From Methylophilus sp. DW102 (GTDB taxonomy: Bacteria; Pseudomonadota; Gammaproteobacteria; Burkholderiales; Methylophilaceae): a stretch of 64,000 nucleotides of DNA. Every line of letters starts with the position of its first letter. Position 1 is the first letter of the stretch. This document shows, one piece after another, positions 20,913-28,995 of the stretch. A program made the position numbers and the translations under genes. The DNA lies in assembly GCF_037076555.1 (NCBI RefSeq), contig NZ_AP029023.1:248001-312000 (forward strand), read 5' to 3'. Under the pieces are notes generated by a model. The model was given only the letters and a program-made list of their open reading frames with translations, was not told where the DNA came from and made no database searches.

Positions 20913-20922
20913 GACAATAGAG

Positions 20923-20965
20923 GCCTGAGGCCCTGACTGTTGCAGCTCGGGGCCTCAGGCTTTTT
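20923..20965 (+). terminator. Intrinsic terminator after the antiporter gene
   Basis: A perfect 11-bp stem (20923-20933 with 20950-20960) with a 16-base loop is followed directly by five T residues, just before thiO. Confidence 0.85.
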
Positions 20966-20985
20966 CATTTTAAATACCGGGTCTT

Positions 20986-21996
20986 ATGGCAAACACTTCA
21001 GTGGTCGTGGTCGGCGGTGGCATCGTAGGCTGCCTCACTGCCATGCAGTTAAAGAAACAAGGGCACACCGTCACGCTGGTTGAGCGCAATATCGTCGCTG
21101 CGCAAACGTCAGGGGAGTCTTCGTGGGCTGGGGCGGGCATCGCTTTTCCGCTGTTGCCATGGTTTTATCAGGAGATTGTCAACGAGCTGGCGCTGGCTGG
21201 TGCGCGCGCCTATCCAGCCGTCAGTGCAGAGCTCCTTGCCGAAACCGGTATAGACCCCGAATGCACGCGTAGCGGCATGCTGATCCAGCCGCCGTTTGAC
21301 CAGCAGGCAGCCCTGGACTGGTGCCAGCGCTATGGACTGCAAGCAGAGTTGCAAGGAGATAACCTGCTAATTCCAGAAGTGGTGCAAATCCGTAACCCGC
21401 GCCTGCTACAATCGCTCAAAGCGTGGTTGATCAAGCATGGCGTCACTCTGCGCGAACAAACACAACTCATGCCCTTGCAAGAAGGTGCTTCCAGCATCCA
21501 CACCTGGCAAACCACAACGGGCGACACCTTGTCGGCCGACCATTTTGTCGTCACCTCCGGCGCCTGGAGTTTTGAGCTACTCAAACAAACCGCGCTGAGT
21601 CTGGAGATCAAACCCATGCGCGGGCAAATGCTGTTGTATCAGATGTCCCCTGGCCTGCTACCGCATATTCTTTACCGTGAAGGGTTTTACATGCTGCAAC
21701 GCCGCGATGGGCACTTGCTAGCCGGCAGTAGTCTGGAAGATGTCGGTTTTGATACCGGGGTGACTGAAAGCATGCGTCAGGAAATGCTGCAAAAAGCCGA
21801 GGCGATTCTGCCAGCTTTACGTGGGCAGCCAGTGATCAAACACTGGAGCGGGTTGCGTCCCGGCACGCCGCACAATATCCCGACTATAGGCCGTCATCCA
21901 AACATTGAGAATCTGTATTTGAATACAGGGCATTTTCGCTATGGTGTAACGATGGCACCAGCATGTGCGCGACGGATTGCGGCGTTATTATCTTGA
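20986..21996 (+). CDS. thiO: Glycine oxidase ThiO-like FAD protein
   Basis: ThiO oxidises glycine to the imine used by ThiG in aerobic thiazole synthesis. The 336-residue protein is a DAO-family flavoenzyme: Rossmann FAD motif VVVVGGGIVGCLTAMQL at the N-terminus, SGESSWAGAGI, the substrate-domain KPMRGQML and a C-terminal GHFRYGVTMAPACAR. Presence of thiS-thiG in the same window supports the ThiO assignment over other D-amino-acid oxidases. It stands alone behind a terminator. Confidence 0.87.
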   Translation: MANTSVVVVGGGIVGCLTAMQLKKQGHTVTLVERNIVAAQTSGESSWAGAGIAFPLLPWFYQEIVNELALAGARAYPAVSAELLAETGIDPECTRSGMLIQPPFDQQAALDWCQRYGLQAELQGDNLLIPEVVQIRNPRLLQSLKAWLIKHGVTLREQTQLMPLQEGASSIHTWQTTTGDTLSADHFVVTSGAWSFELLKQTALSLEIKPMRGQMLLYQMSPGLLPHILYREGFYMLQRRDGHLLAGSSLEDVGFDTGVTESMRQEMLQKAEAILPALRGQPVIKHWSGLRPGTPHNIPTIGRHPNIENLYLNTGHFRYGVTMAPACARRIAALLS

Positions 21997-22077
21997 TGCG
22001 AGAAAATTAAAAAACCAATTAGCAAATTTTCCTACAGCAAGTGGTGGACTCGGTTTTGTAATTTAGTCTGGGATATT

Positions 22078-22773
22078 TCATGTTATCTCAAACAACATCG
22101 GCATGTGATCGCTTTGTGCTAGCCATTTGTCTGCACTTCCTACCTCTACAGTGACTATCTTCCACGCGTTACCAAAGAAGCCATAGTCAATATGGTACGA
22201 CTTTGAGTGGTTGCGATGCAGGTAAAGCGTAGGTCTTGTCTCATCTCCTTGAGCTTCTGCAAAATATGAGTGATAGGCGCTTTCCAGACCGAGTTCAGAC
22301 AACTCTCTTACAACGTCTGTATGGTTCCACCACCTATCCCATTCATCCCAGCGCTTGTTGCTATTGAGGTCGCCCACAAGCATCGCGAAAGGGTTATTTA
22401 AAAAAAACTTATGTTGCTGTAAGAACTTCCAGAGCTGGCCTATATATGCAAAATTTGGAGAGTTTGCCTGCTTAGTCCAAGTAGCAAGTAGAGGTATGTG
22501 ACCATCCACCATGCAAGGTAGAAAAAGCTCTAATGGTTTAAGGTTAAGTTTGATCTGTTCAAGTGAGATGCCATGTTTTGCGAATACTCCCAAACCTTTA
22601 TTTTTGGTCTTACCATGCCATAGAAAGTTGGCGGCAAAAGCTTGGTAATGTTTACCCTTGGATTGATGGGGATCTTCACACTCTTGAATAACCAGAATGT
22701 CTGCATCGTATTCTGAAACTAGCTGGAACTTCTTACGAAATGCACCGTTACAATTCCAAGTTAAGACTCTCAT
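22078..22773 (-). CDS. Endonuclease/exonuclease/phosphatase family protein
   Basis: The 231-residue protein carries the EEP-fold landmarks: TWNCNGAF at the start, the Mg-binding Glu in VIQECEDP, GDLNSN in the middle, a HIDYGFF segment and the C-terminal catalytic SDHMPM. Members cleave DNA, RNA or phosphoesters, and the substrate cannot be read here. It is more AT-rich than thiO beside it and lies just outside the left boundary of the moaC island, so it may be a remnant of earlier acquisition at this site. Confidence 0.82.
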   Translation of the reverse strand: MRVLTWNCNGAFRKKFQLVSEYDADILVIQECEDPHQSKGKHYQAFAANFLWHGKTKNKGLGVFAKHGISLEQIKLNLKPLELFLPCMVDGHIPLLATWTKQANSPNFAYIGQLWKFLQQHKFFLNNPFAMLVGDLNSNKRWDEWDRWWNHTDVVRELSELGLESAYHSYFAEAQGDETRPTLYLHRNHSKSYHIDYGFFGNAWKIVTVEVGSADKWLAQSDHMPMLFEIT

Positions 22774-22812
22774 TGGGTGTATTTTCTAATCTCAGGGTTT
22801 ATTTGCTTAGTT

Positions 22813-22904
22813 TGCCACCCAATCCCCACTCTTCCCACCATGTTTTTCCAGTACGCGAACACTTTGTATTGTCATGCCGCGATCAATCGCCTTACACATA
22901 TCAT
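22813..22904 (-). repeat. Left attachment repeat (detached moaC 3' end)
   Basis: This copy is identical to 30594-30685 over 81 bases, then has one mismatch at 22894 and ten more matching bases. It encodes the end of MoaC ([20 protein letters not shown] and on to GDWVA) in a frame that ends in Asn at 22807, with no start or body of moaC, so it is a gene fragment left by site-specific recombination. Confidence 0.93.
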
Positions 22905-22971
22905 TGAGGTCACTTTTGGGCGCGTTAAGTAGTTGATTTATATAAAACGGTAAGATCATAAAAACACATCT

Positions 22972-23011
22972 TGTCCAAAAAGGGTTAAACAAATTGGACA
23001 GAAATTGGACA
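22972..23011. promoter_or_regulatory. Candidate integrase arm-type sites, left end
   Basis: TTGGACA occurs at 22994-23000 and 23005-23011 (11-bp period) and inverted at 22972-22978. The same pair with the same 11-bp period occurs at the right end of the island. Placement just inside both attachment repeats fits integrase arm sites. Confidence 0.55.
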
Positions 23012-23101
23012 CTATCACAAAATCGATAATGTCATAGATGGGAAGGCGTCAACCTGAAACGGGGAAGGGGAATGCTGCGCAGGGTTGAGGGGTATGGACA
23101 A

Positions 23102-23127
23102 TAAAAAAGCCCCGCAATTACGGGGCT
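23102..23127 (-). terminator. Intrinsic terminator of the 92-aa gene
   Basis: A 7-bp perfect stem (23108-23114 with 23121-23127) is followed on the minus strand by a T-run (23107-23102), 22 bases after the stop at 23149. Confidence 0.85.
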
Positions 23128-23148
23128 AGTGGTGTAGTTCGATGAGGG

Positions 23149-23427
23149 TTAAACTGTTTCTGTAATAGTATCTAGCCAGCTAAGTAGCTCGCTCTCACGT
23201 GCAGAAAGCCCCCAAGATAGACCTTGGATAAATTCGCTGGCGTTTACTACTAAATCGTCAATTGAAGCGGCTAGAGGGTCAGCAGACCACAAACGGTTTA
23301 CCCACCCCAATATCGATTCCTCGGTTTCTGTTTCGCACTTTTTAAACACTTCGCCCATGCCGGACGCATCAACTGATTGCGCCATAACAATCAAGTCATC
23401 TACTCGTGTAATATCCAATTCAGCCAT
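23149..23427 (-). CDS. Hypothetical protein (92 aa), island cargo
   Basis: Not recognised. The acidic 92-residue protein (MAELDITRVDDLIV...) has no signal or membrane segment and looks mainly helical. An excellent ribosome site (AAGGAG) and an intrinsic terminator show it is a real transcription unit. It is the leftmost gene of the moaC island. No function can be proposed. Confidence 0.65.
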   Translation of the reverse strand: MAELDITRVDDLIVMAQSVDASGMGEVFKKCETETEESILGWVNRLWSADPLAASIDDLVVNASEFIQGLSWGLSARESELLSWLDTITETV

Positions 23428-23794
23428 GATTAAAACTCCTTTGTAGTTTCGATTTTGGTCAGGCGGTTTGGGTGTTGCTGCACCCTTGCCGCCGCTTTTG
23501 TTGAGGTTGTATCAACACTGAAATTATATAACATTTTGATGGTGTTATTTAAAAAATATGTTTTAAATCAATAACTTGTGTTCATGTCGACAAGTTTTCC
23601 CGGTGGTAGGTTGACGCTTTCCAATAGGTAAGCGGGCTTTTAATTAGCTGGGTATACCCCTGGGGAGGGGATGGGACCACGAGGGTGACATGGGTGCCGG
23701 GGCCTAATGTAGGCCGTTTATCGCGCCCCTATTTTTTGAAGCCTTTTATACTTGTAAACTAAAATACAATTTTTTAACTTCTGGAGAGGGTTAA
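23428..23794. other. Non-coding stretch in the island
   Basis: This gap of 367 bases separates two divergent island genes. On the minus strand a TATAAT-like box (about 23521-23526) may serve the 92-aa gene; on the plus strand TTGAAG and TAAAAT with an 18-base gap (about 23736-23765) may serve the PEP-CTERM gene. A small perfect hairpin GGCCTA/TAGGCC sits at 23701-23715. The middle part (23590-23720) is more GC-rich than its flanks; nothing recognisable. Confidence 0.4.
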
Positions 23795-24373
23795 ATGCAT
23801 TTTTCGAGGGTTGTGCTATTTGTTTTTTTCACGTTGATTAGTTCTATATCAACGGCTCAATCTTTTTCGCTGGATTTCAACTCCTATGCACATGATGGGT
23901 CTAGGCTCTTAAGTGTAGGACCTTCGTTAGAAATAGGTGATTATCAAATAACTTCTTGTTTTGGATCATGCGGGGCAGATAATATTGCTACATGGTCTAA
24001 ATCAGACCCAAACCAAGCTGACTTTGGTAATGCGGCACTATTGCTGAATTACTCGAAAACTATAGAGCTTTTTCGAACAGATGGTGGAGCATTTGATTTG
24101 GTATCGTTAGACCTTGCTCCTGATGTAAGAGGAAATGTATTAGAGGCAAAAGTTGTATTTAACTTTTTCAATGCCCCCTCAGAAACTACTTACCTTAACT
24201 ACGATATTAGTAACTCCTCCAAACAAAGCTTCCTTGAGAAATTCATAATTAATAAAGCGGGTCTACGATCTTTCAGCATAAACGGTAATCTTCAAATAGA
24301 TAACATCGTTTTAGTTTCAACTAGTGTAGTTCCAGAACCTAGCATGTTGTCTTTAATGCTTTGCGGCTCTTAG
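23795..24373 (+). pseudogene. PEP-CTERM exported protein, sorting signal cut by a TAG codon
   Basis: The 192-residue product has a signal peptide (about 1-21), a beta-rich body with a CFGSCG pair, and a PEP-CTERM start (VPEP) near the C-terminus followed by MLSLMLCGS and a TAG stop at 24371. Reading past the stop in the same frame gives AIGLRRKLSS, that is the rest of the hydrophobic segment and the Arg-rich end expected of a PEP-CTERM signal. The gene therefore seems to have lost its anchor through a nonsense change, for example TGG to TAG. Without it, exosortase recognition should fail. A GGAG site precedes the ATG. Confidence 0.75.
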
Positions 24374-24438
24374 GCGATTGGGTTACGAAGAAAATTAAGC
24401 TCATTTATTAAAAACTCAAAAACAACTTGGAGCAAATA

Positions 24439-24711
24439 ATGAAACGAATCAATCTAATCTTTCCATTAATCGCACTGGTCTTAACATCTTGCGCAGACGG
24501 CCCCAAAGTAAAACCTGTTACTCTGCCATCTGGTTCAAGTGGATATTTTGTAACTTGTGATCTATCTGGTCATGATTGGACTGAGTGCTACGATGCTGCG
24601 CATAAGGTATGTAAAGGCCCGTATGAGATTTCAGATAAGTCAGAATCAAGTACCCCAACCCCCTACGGGCCATTAGTTCGCAGAAGTATGTTCGTTAAGT
24701 GCAACCAATAA
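24439..24711 (+). CDS. Small putative lipoprotein (90 aa)
   Basis: The protein starts MKRINLIF at 24439 after a GGAG site, has a short hydrophobic signal and a lipobox LTSC with Cys at about residue 18. The rest is a small polar domain with four further Cys (CDLSGHDWTECYDAAHKVC and a C-terminal KCNQ). Function unknown. It follows the PEP-CTERM gene on the same strand and may share its transcript. Both are likely cargo of the moaC island. Confidence 0.65.
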   Translation: MKRINLIFPLIALVLTSCADGPKVKPVTLPSGSSGYFVTCDLSGHDWTECYDAAHKVCKGPYEISDKSESSTPTPYGPLVRRSMFVKCNQ

Positions 24712-24717
24712 GGGCTG

Positions 24718-24987
24718 TCACTTACGACCTCTGAATTTCTCTTTAAATAGAGTTTCTGCGACTTGGGTCCTATGGGCGTTCCAGCCCGCCATAAAGCCCT
24801 TGGCTTCCGCTTCTGTTTTGAAAGACCCGGCGGACGAGACCCAAGCATATCCACCGTCGATTGATTCCATTTCGACGTGCCAACAGTCATAAGTAAGTGC
24901 TTCATCATTCGGATGTACTACTGCTCCGCTGTCAGGTTCGCATGGTGGGGTATAAAAAACTCTTTTAGCTGTTGCGGTAGGTTTCAT
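24718..24987 (-). CDS. Hypothetical protein (89 aa), island cargo
   Basis: Not recognised. The protein has a compact middle (CWHVEMESIDGGYAWVSSAG) and a segment FKTEAEAKGFMAGWNAHR that resembles short phage or plasmid proteins acting in the cytoplasm. A strong AGGAG site precedes the start. It ends the leftward run primase - 98-aa protein - peptidase-like protein - this gene and so is probably co-transcribed with them. Confidence 0.6.
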   Translation of the reverse strand: MKPTATAKRVFYTPPCEPDSGAVVHPNDEALTYDCWHVEMESIDGGYAWVSSAGSFKTEAEAKGFMAGWNAHRTQVAETLFKEKFRGRK

Positions 24988-25000
24988 AAGAATAATTCTC

Positions 25001-25870
25001 CTATAGTGTTACGTCGACGAATTTGATATCTGATTTACTAAGTTCTGCTATGCCGTCAGGTGACAGCCTCGCTTGTTTATATGCGGTAACGACCTTTTCA
25101 ATTGATAGTGGCCGCTCAGGCCACACGTTAAAACTAAGCATTAGCCACGCAACGTCATCGCGGAATGCCGGAACGTCTGATAGTTCTGCCGTGTTACCGT
25201 GGTTTAGTGTTTTCTCTTGCTCTTTTACGAATGCCTGAATCTGCTGCATGTGTTCATAACTGATAAACCCGTCTTCCATGCGTCTATGCTTCAGCATATA
25301 AAGCGCCACGGTTCTTATCGTCGACCACCATCTTATGTCCTTGAATGCGTCAGATACTATTTGTGCTGCTTCCTCTAAAAGAAGTAGAACACCGGCATCG
25401 TCAAGGACTTTTCCCTTAAATCTCTCTGCGACTGGATGCAGAAAGCCGTTTGGCGTAGGTTGCTCGGAACAGGGTAAATATTTTGCAATCGTATAAGCTG
25501 TTTTCATGTCGTTATCGCAATCAGGGCTAACCTCAAACCCATTAACGCAAAACTCAAAATAATCAGTTCCAACATTCCCTAGCATTGACAGCCACTTTCC
25601 GTGCGCACCGTTTTCCGCCTCGATTGCGCCATAGCAATCACTAACTCCTGCTTGATATGGTCGGGTTGATACGCGACCGCCTACTAGTTTTCGCCCTTGC
25701 AGCACCTCGAAAAAAACATGTATTGCTTCATGAATCGCCGTCATAACTTGATAGGCTGCTTCCGTTTGCGTTATCCCGATTGCCCGATGGTGTGCCAGGC
25801 TGCAAGACAATTGCGAGCGCATTAGCTGATTCCAATCTACCGACGTTTCGATTGTTTGATGTTGTTGCAT
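25001..25870 (-). CDS. Standalone FtsH/M41-like zinc peptidase domain protein
   Basis: The 289-residue protein has an HEXXH zinc motif (AIHEAIH, His47-His51) followed by a Gly-rich strand (GGRVSTRPYQAG), the layout of the FtsH peptidase domain. The third zinc ligand of M41 enzymes, an Asp within NDxxxA, is matched by DNDMKTAYTIAK (Asp121). A later stretch, LLEEAAQIV, also resembles the helical end of M41 domains. The AAA ATPase and membrane segments of FtsH are absent. Catalytic activity is inferred from motifs only. It lies one base downstream of the 98-aa gene and after the primase, so it belongs to the island operon. Confidence 0.7.
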   Translation of the reverse strand: MQQHQTIETSVDWNQLMRSQLSCSLAHHRAIGITQTEAAYQVMTAIHEAIHVFFEVLQGRKLVGGRVSTRPYQAGVSDCYGAIEAENGAHGKWLSMLGNVGTDYFEFCVNGFEVSPDCDNDMKTAYTIAKYLPCSEQPTPNGFLHPVAERFKGKVLDDAGVLLLLEEAAQIVSDAFKDIRWWSTIRTVALYMLKHRRMEDGFISYEHMQQIQAFVKEQEKTLNHGNTAELSDVPAFRDDVAWLMLSFNVWPERPLSIEKVVTAYKQARLSPDGIAELSKSDIKFVDVTL

Positions 25871-26167
25871 TCATCTGCCCCTTTGCCAGTAACTAGTGGT
25901 ACCTGTTCTATGTTCGACCCAGCCTGCATAATGCAAAGCTGCTGCCATTAACTCCCTAGAGACACCAAACACAGCTGCAATCCGTCCAAGTTGTTGGGGT
26001 TCCCATCTTTCGGGCAAGGGTTGTAACCGATGCCACATAACAAACCTGTCAGCCAGTAGAATGACTTTTTCGGACACCGCCGGGGCATCGTTTGATGGTG
26101 TTATGGTTTTACGTGCGTCTGATTCGGACTTTTCTAAGTGTTTTTTGAAACGGTGTATTAGTGTCAT
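25871..26167 (-). CDS. Hypothetical protein (98 aa), possible DNA-binding helical protein
   Basis: The start at 26167 (MTLIHRFKKHLEK) has an AGGA site; the frame is open to 26290 but that extension crosses the repeat-rich gap. The C-terminal half (PQQLGRIAAVFGVSRELMAAA) resembles a helix-turn-helix, so a role in replication or control of the island is possible, not shown. The stop abuts the start of the peptidase-like gene (25870), implying coupling. Confidence 0.55.
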   Translation of the reverse strand: MTLIHRFKKHLEKSESDARKTITPSNDAPAVSEKVILLADRFVMWHRLQPLPERWEPQQLGRIAAVFGVSRELMAAALHYAGWVEHRTGTTSYWQRGR

Positions 26168-26472
26168 GGTTTTACGTCCTAGTAGTACGTGGGTTGGTGG
26201 CCATTTAGCCCCCCCAGTGACCACCTCGGTGGTCATCGAAACTCTAATCCTGGCGCGGGTTGCAGCGATTTTTTGGTTAGTGGCCACCACCTATCGACTA
26301 AACCAGCAGTTACCTCTGCGGGGCTGGTACTATTTTTAATACCGACGTTGTGGGTTTTTTCTCTCTGGTCTCTAGAGGTATATGGCCACTGAAAAAACAA
26401 TCGACCGAGTCTTATATTCTGCGGGTCTTCGATGACCACCACACGGGGCCACTCCCTGGTCCCTTTTGGTCA
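26168..26472. repeat. Repeat-rich gap with TGRCCAC motifs, candidate origin
   Basis: This 305-base gap downstream of the primase gene holds eight copies or near copies of TGRCCAC or its complement GTGGYCA: 26197, 26218, 26229, 26280, 26383, 26433, 26447 (GGGCCAC) and 26467, the last running one base into the primase stop region. Two of them form a perfect hairpin (26219-26225 with 26228-26234). Such iteron-like clusters often mark origins next to replication genes. No gene fits here. Confidence 0.45.
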
Positions 26473-28836
26473 CTAATCGTACCCCCAGTCTATTTCACCA
26501 CCACAAAACCGTTCAAACTCGGCTTTGCATTCTGAGAGACCAGAGAAACGGTGTCCCCTTTGCTTAGAGTAGGCATTCCCTCGTCTCTCAGGAGACATAG
26601 AGGGGGTTAATTGCTTTAATGCCGAAATAAAATCGCGTTGGGTTATTGCAAAAAGTTTGGCACCACTTTTTTTCGCGCTCTCTAGGAAATCAGGATAAAG
26701 AATGTCTGTTGCTATCCATTCTTGCCAATCATTAGAAGTACATAGTTGGCGCCCATCGGTCAAACGGTCTAACCACCATTTAGGCACAGCATCGAGAGAC
26801 GCGAGCTTTTGACGCATCAGTTCAGAGGATTTTGGCCGCTGCCTAACTTCAAAGGAGGATAGGTCATGGTGTTGCAAATCGAAAGCTAAAGCTTCAAGCC
26901 CGCCTCCTTTTATTTCCGTATCCAGTGCCTTCCAGTATGCGAAATCGCCTTTCCGGGCCTCTGAAAGTCTAAGAACAAATTTACGGCGGTCATCTTCTTC
27001 AACGTGTGCAGCATGGGTGTTATTTGAGGCTGCAATAATTCGGTGGTAACTAGTGATTTGTCGCCCAGGTTGAAATTTCGCATTAATTTGAAGGCGCGAT
27101 TCGGTTTCCACTGCTTTGAGAATGTTTGCAGCTTTACGGTCCCCCGAGAAAAACGCCTCATCGGCAAAAACCACAAGTGAACTTTCCAAAGCCTCGTTAA
27201 AGGTTCCAGTTAAAGCCGCATCGGACTGCAAGTGTAAGAAGTGATGTGCATACAACCCGCCAACGATCTTTGCGGCAAATGTTCCTTTACCGGTCCCTTG
27301 CCCACCTAAGAGCAAAATCGATACGCCGGGCTTCTCAGCTGGCTTCTGGATTAGGTGCGCCATCCATCCCCAAAGGTAATTAAAGTACTCCGTCGAACCA
27401 GCGCAAACGATGTCTTTTAGGAAGGACGAAATCAATGGGTAATTACCCTGTTTTGGTGTAACCGACAAACCTCGAAAAATATTTAAATAGCCAGGCGTAG
27501 TGCCAGAGGGGTTCAACTCCACGCCGTAAAACATCTTGGTTTGGGGTGCTTTCCACCATGACCGAAACTCTTTAGCTGAATCTGCTTGCGGATTTGATGC
27601 GGCAATAGCACGCTGAATTAAAAAGCCGCCATCATCACGGGAATAAATGTTTAAGGGTTTAAGAGTGCTCACCTCTTTGGCCTGCTCAAGGTCAACAATT
27701 CCAACCTTTGACCCAAGTCTAATTAGCCCAAAGCATGAGAGGCCTTTTAGTTTCTCAGTCGCAGTGTCAGGACGCGCCCAGCCATTATCTTTTGCACGTT
27801 TAAATAGTGATCCAATCCCTAAAAACGACTCACCGTTTTTATACTTTGCGCTGGTGCCCAAAAGGTAACTAGCCCACTCGCTGTCGTTATTCTCTCTATT
27901 AGCTCCGGCAGGTCTGCTTGCAACATCGTCTAAAATCTCCCTTGCCACGGTTTCGGGCCAATCATTGACGATAACCAATGAGGCTAGAGAATTACCTAAC
28001 TGGTAGAAACTTTCACGGTCTGGTATACCATCAGGCCATGCAGCTCGTGCCGCAGATAACACCATTTCGCGGTTCTCTTTTGTGTATGGGAGATTGTGAG
28101 TTGTTTGTTTTCCCAACACTTCACCAGATGGGAACATTGCCGCGATATGTCGCGGAATTTCCCCCAATTGAGTTTCGTCGCTACTCGTAGAATTAGCCGC
28201 ATCTGGCTGCACACCCAAGCCGCTAATGATTTGGTCGATTGAGTATCTTGGTAACTCAGGATTAGATTCAACCACTCGCACAAGAAATGGCGCACCTTTT
28301 TGATGATAAAAACCGGGTAGTCTCAACACCCGCGGTAAATCCTTTACACGGGGGTCAGTCTCATATTGTGTGGCAATCGCGGTTTGAATTTCAGTAAATC
28401 TGCCAAGCGGAAATGCGCCATCTACAAGCCAATAAACATGGTAGTTACCTGGGCTACTCTCAACAATAATATGCGGTTTAAGAACAAGAAGCGGCTCCAA
28501 TGGTGCGCCATCAGTATCTGCAAACACGGCGCGAATGCGAGTAATGTCATGGCCTTGCTGACCTCCTTCGTTGATTACAACAAAAACACCTGCACCGGCA
28601 TGGTTTAGTTCGATTAACCGTTTAAACGAGTCGAGTGAGTTTGATATTTTGTGGTTGCCTGCTAGATGTCCTCGACGAGGTTTTTTGTCGTCAATTGTTC
28701 TTGTATGAAACTCTTTAGCGTGCGGCGCCAAAGTGGATAAAAATTTGAGGGCTTCACCCGTGTTTACTGGCAGGTGTTCAAAATGTTGTGGAGGTGCTAC
28801 TGCGGGCGCAGTAGCATGAATTGTGGTATAATCCAT
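26473..28836 (-). CDS. Primase-helicase of the island (RepB-like primase, D5/P4-type ATPase)
   Basis: The 787-residue protein joins an archaeo-eukaryotic-type primase to a superfamily 3-like helicase. The primase part shows the metal-binding FADTDG (Asp107, Asp109), SSPGNYHVYW with the catalytic His133, and LPRVLRLPGFYHQKG. The ATPase part has Walker A GGQGTGKGT (511-519) and Walker B LVVFADEAFF (about 554-563), of the DUF5906 type. Proteins of this plan start and unwind replication of satellite phages and integrative plasmids. The start has an AAAGGA site that directly adjoins a hairpin. It is the main gene of the leftward island operon. Confidence 0.88.
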   Translation of the reverse strand: MDYTTIHATAPAVAPPQHFEHLPVNTGEALKFLSTLAPHAKEFHTRTIDDKKPRRGHLAGNHKISNSLDSFKRLIELNHAGAGVFVVINEGGQQGHDITRIRAVFADTDGAPLEPLLVLKPHIIVESSPGNYHVYWLVDGAFPLGRFTEIQTAIATQYETDPRVKDLPRVLRLPGFYHQKGAPFLVRVVESNPELPRYSIDQIISGLGVQPDAANSTSSDETQLGEIPRHIAAMFPSGEVLGKQTTHNLPYTKENREMVLSAARAAWPDGIPDRESFYQLGNSLASLVIVNDWPETVAREILDDVASRPAGANRENNDSEWASYLLGTSAKYKNGESFLGIGSLFKRAKDNGWARPDTATEKLKGLSCFGLIRLGSKVGIVDLEQAKEVSTLKPLNIYSRDDGGFLIQRAIAASNPQADSAKEFRSWWKAPQTKMFYGVELNPSGTTPGYLNIFRGLSVTPKQGNYPLISSFLKDIVCAGSTEYFNYLWGWMAHLIQKPAEKPGVSILLLGGQGTGKGTFAAKIVGGLYAHHFLHLQSDAALTGTFNEALESSLVVFADEAFFSGDRKAANILKAVETESRLQINAKFQPGRQITSYHRIIAASNNTHAAHVEEDDRRKFVLRLSEARKGDFAYWKALDTEIKGGGLEALAFDLQHHDLSSFEVRQRPKSSELMRQKLASLDAVPKWWLDRLTDGRQLCTSNDWQEWIATDILYPDFLESAKKSGAKLFAITQRDFISALKQLTPSMSPERRGNAYSKQRGHRFSGLSECKAEFERFCGGEIDWGYD

Positions 28837-28852
28837 TCTGAAATATTCCTTT

Positions 28853-28871
28853 AGGTCGGCCCAGCCGACCT
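28853..28871. promoter_or_regulatory. Perfect hairpin abutting the primase ribosome binding site
   Basis: An 8-bp perfect inverted repeat (28853-28860 with 28864-28871, loop of three) ends one base before the AAAGGA site of the primase gene. Read on the plus strand it is followed by a T-run and would act as a terminator; on the mRNA strand it can control access to the start. Its GGTCGGC arm is complementary to the leader RNA at 29299-29306. Confidence 0.6.
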
Positions 28872-28879
28872 TTTTATTT

Positions 28880-28993
28880 TTAGAACTGCTCTGCTTCTAA
28901 TTCTTCTTGGTCGAAACGCAACGATTCGGCTTCAACCTCTGCTATTACTTCCCGTAATAGATCAAGCAAAGCTTGAAAGTCAGCTTCATGCAT
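28880..28993 (-). CDS. Very small ORF (37 aa) between the AlpA-like gene and the primase
   Basis: This ORF encodes an acidic, all-helical peptide (MHEADFQALLDLLREV, then EEL and EQF at the end). Its ATG lies two bases after the stop of the AlpA-like gene, so translation could be coupled by reinitiation; its own ribosome site is weak. It sits in the place where P4-like elements carry small regulators. Real coding status is uncertain. Confidence 0.45.
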   Translation of the reverse strand: MHEADFQALLDLLREVIAEVEAESLRFDQEELEAEQF

Positions 28994-28995
28994 GA

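Noticed and set aside
22807..22992. 61-codon frame containing the moaC end
   Set aside because: It is the detached 3' fragment of moaC read into island sequence, not an independent gene.
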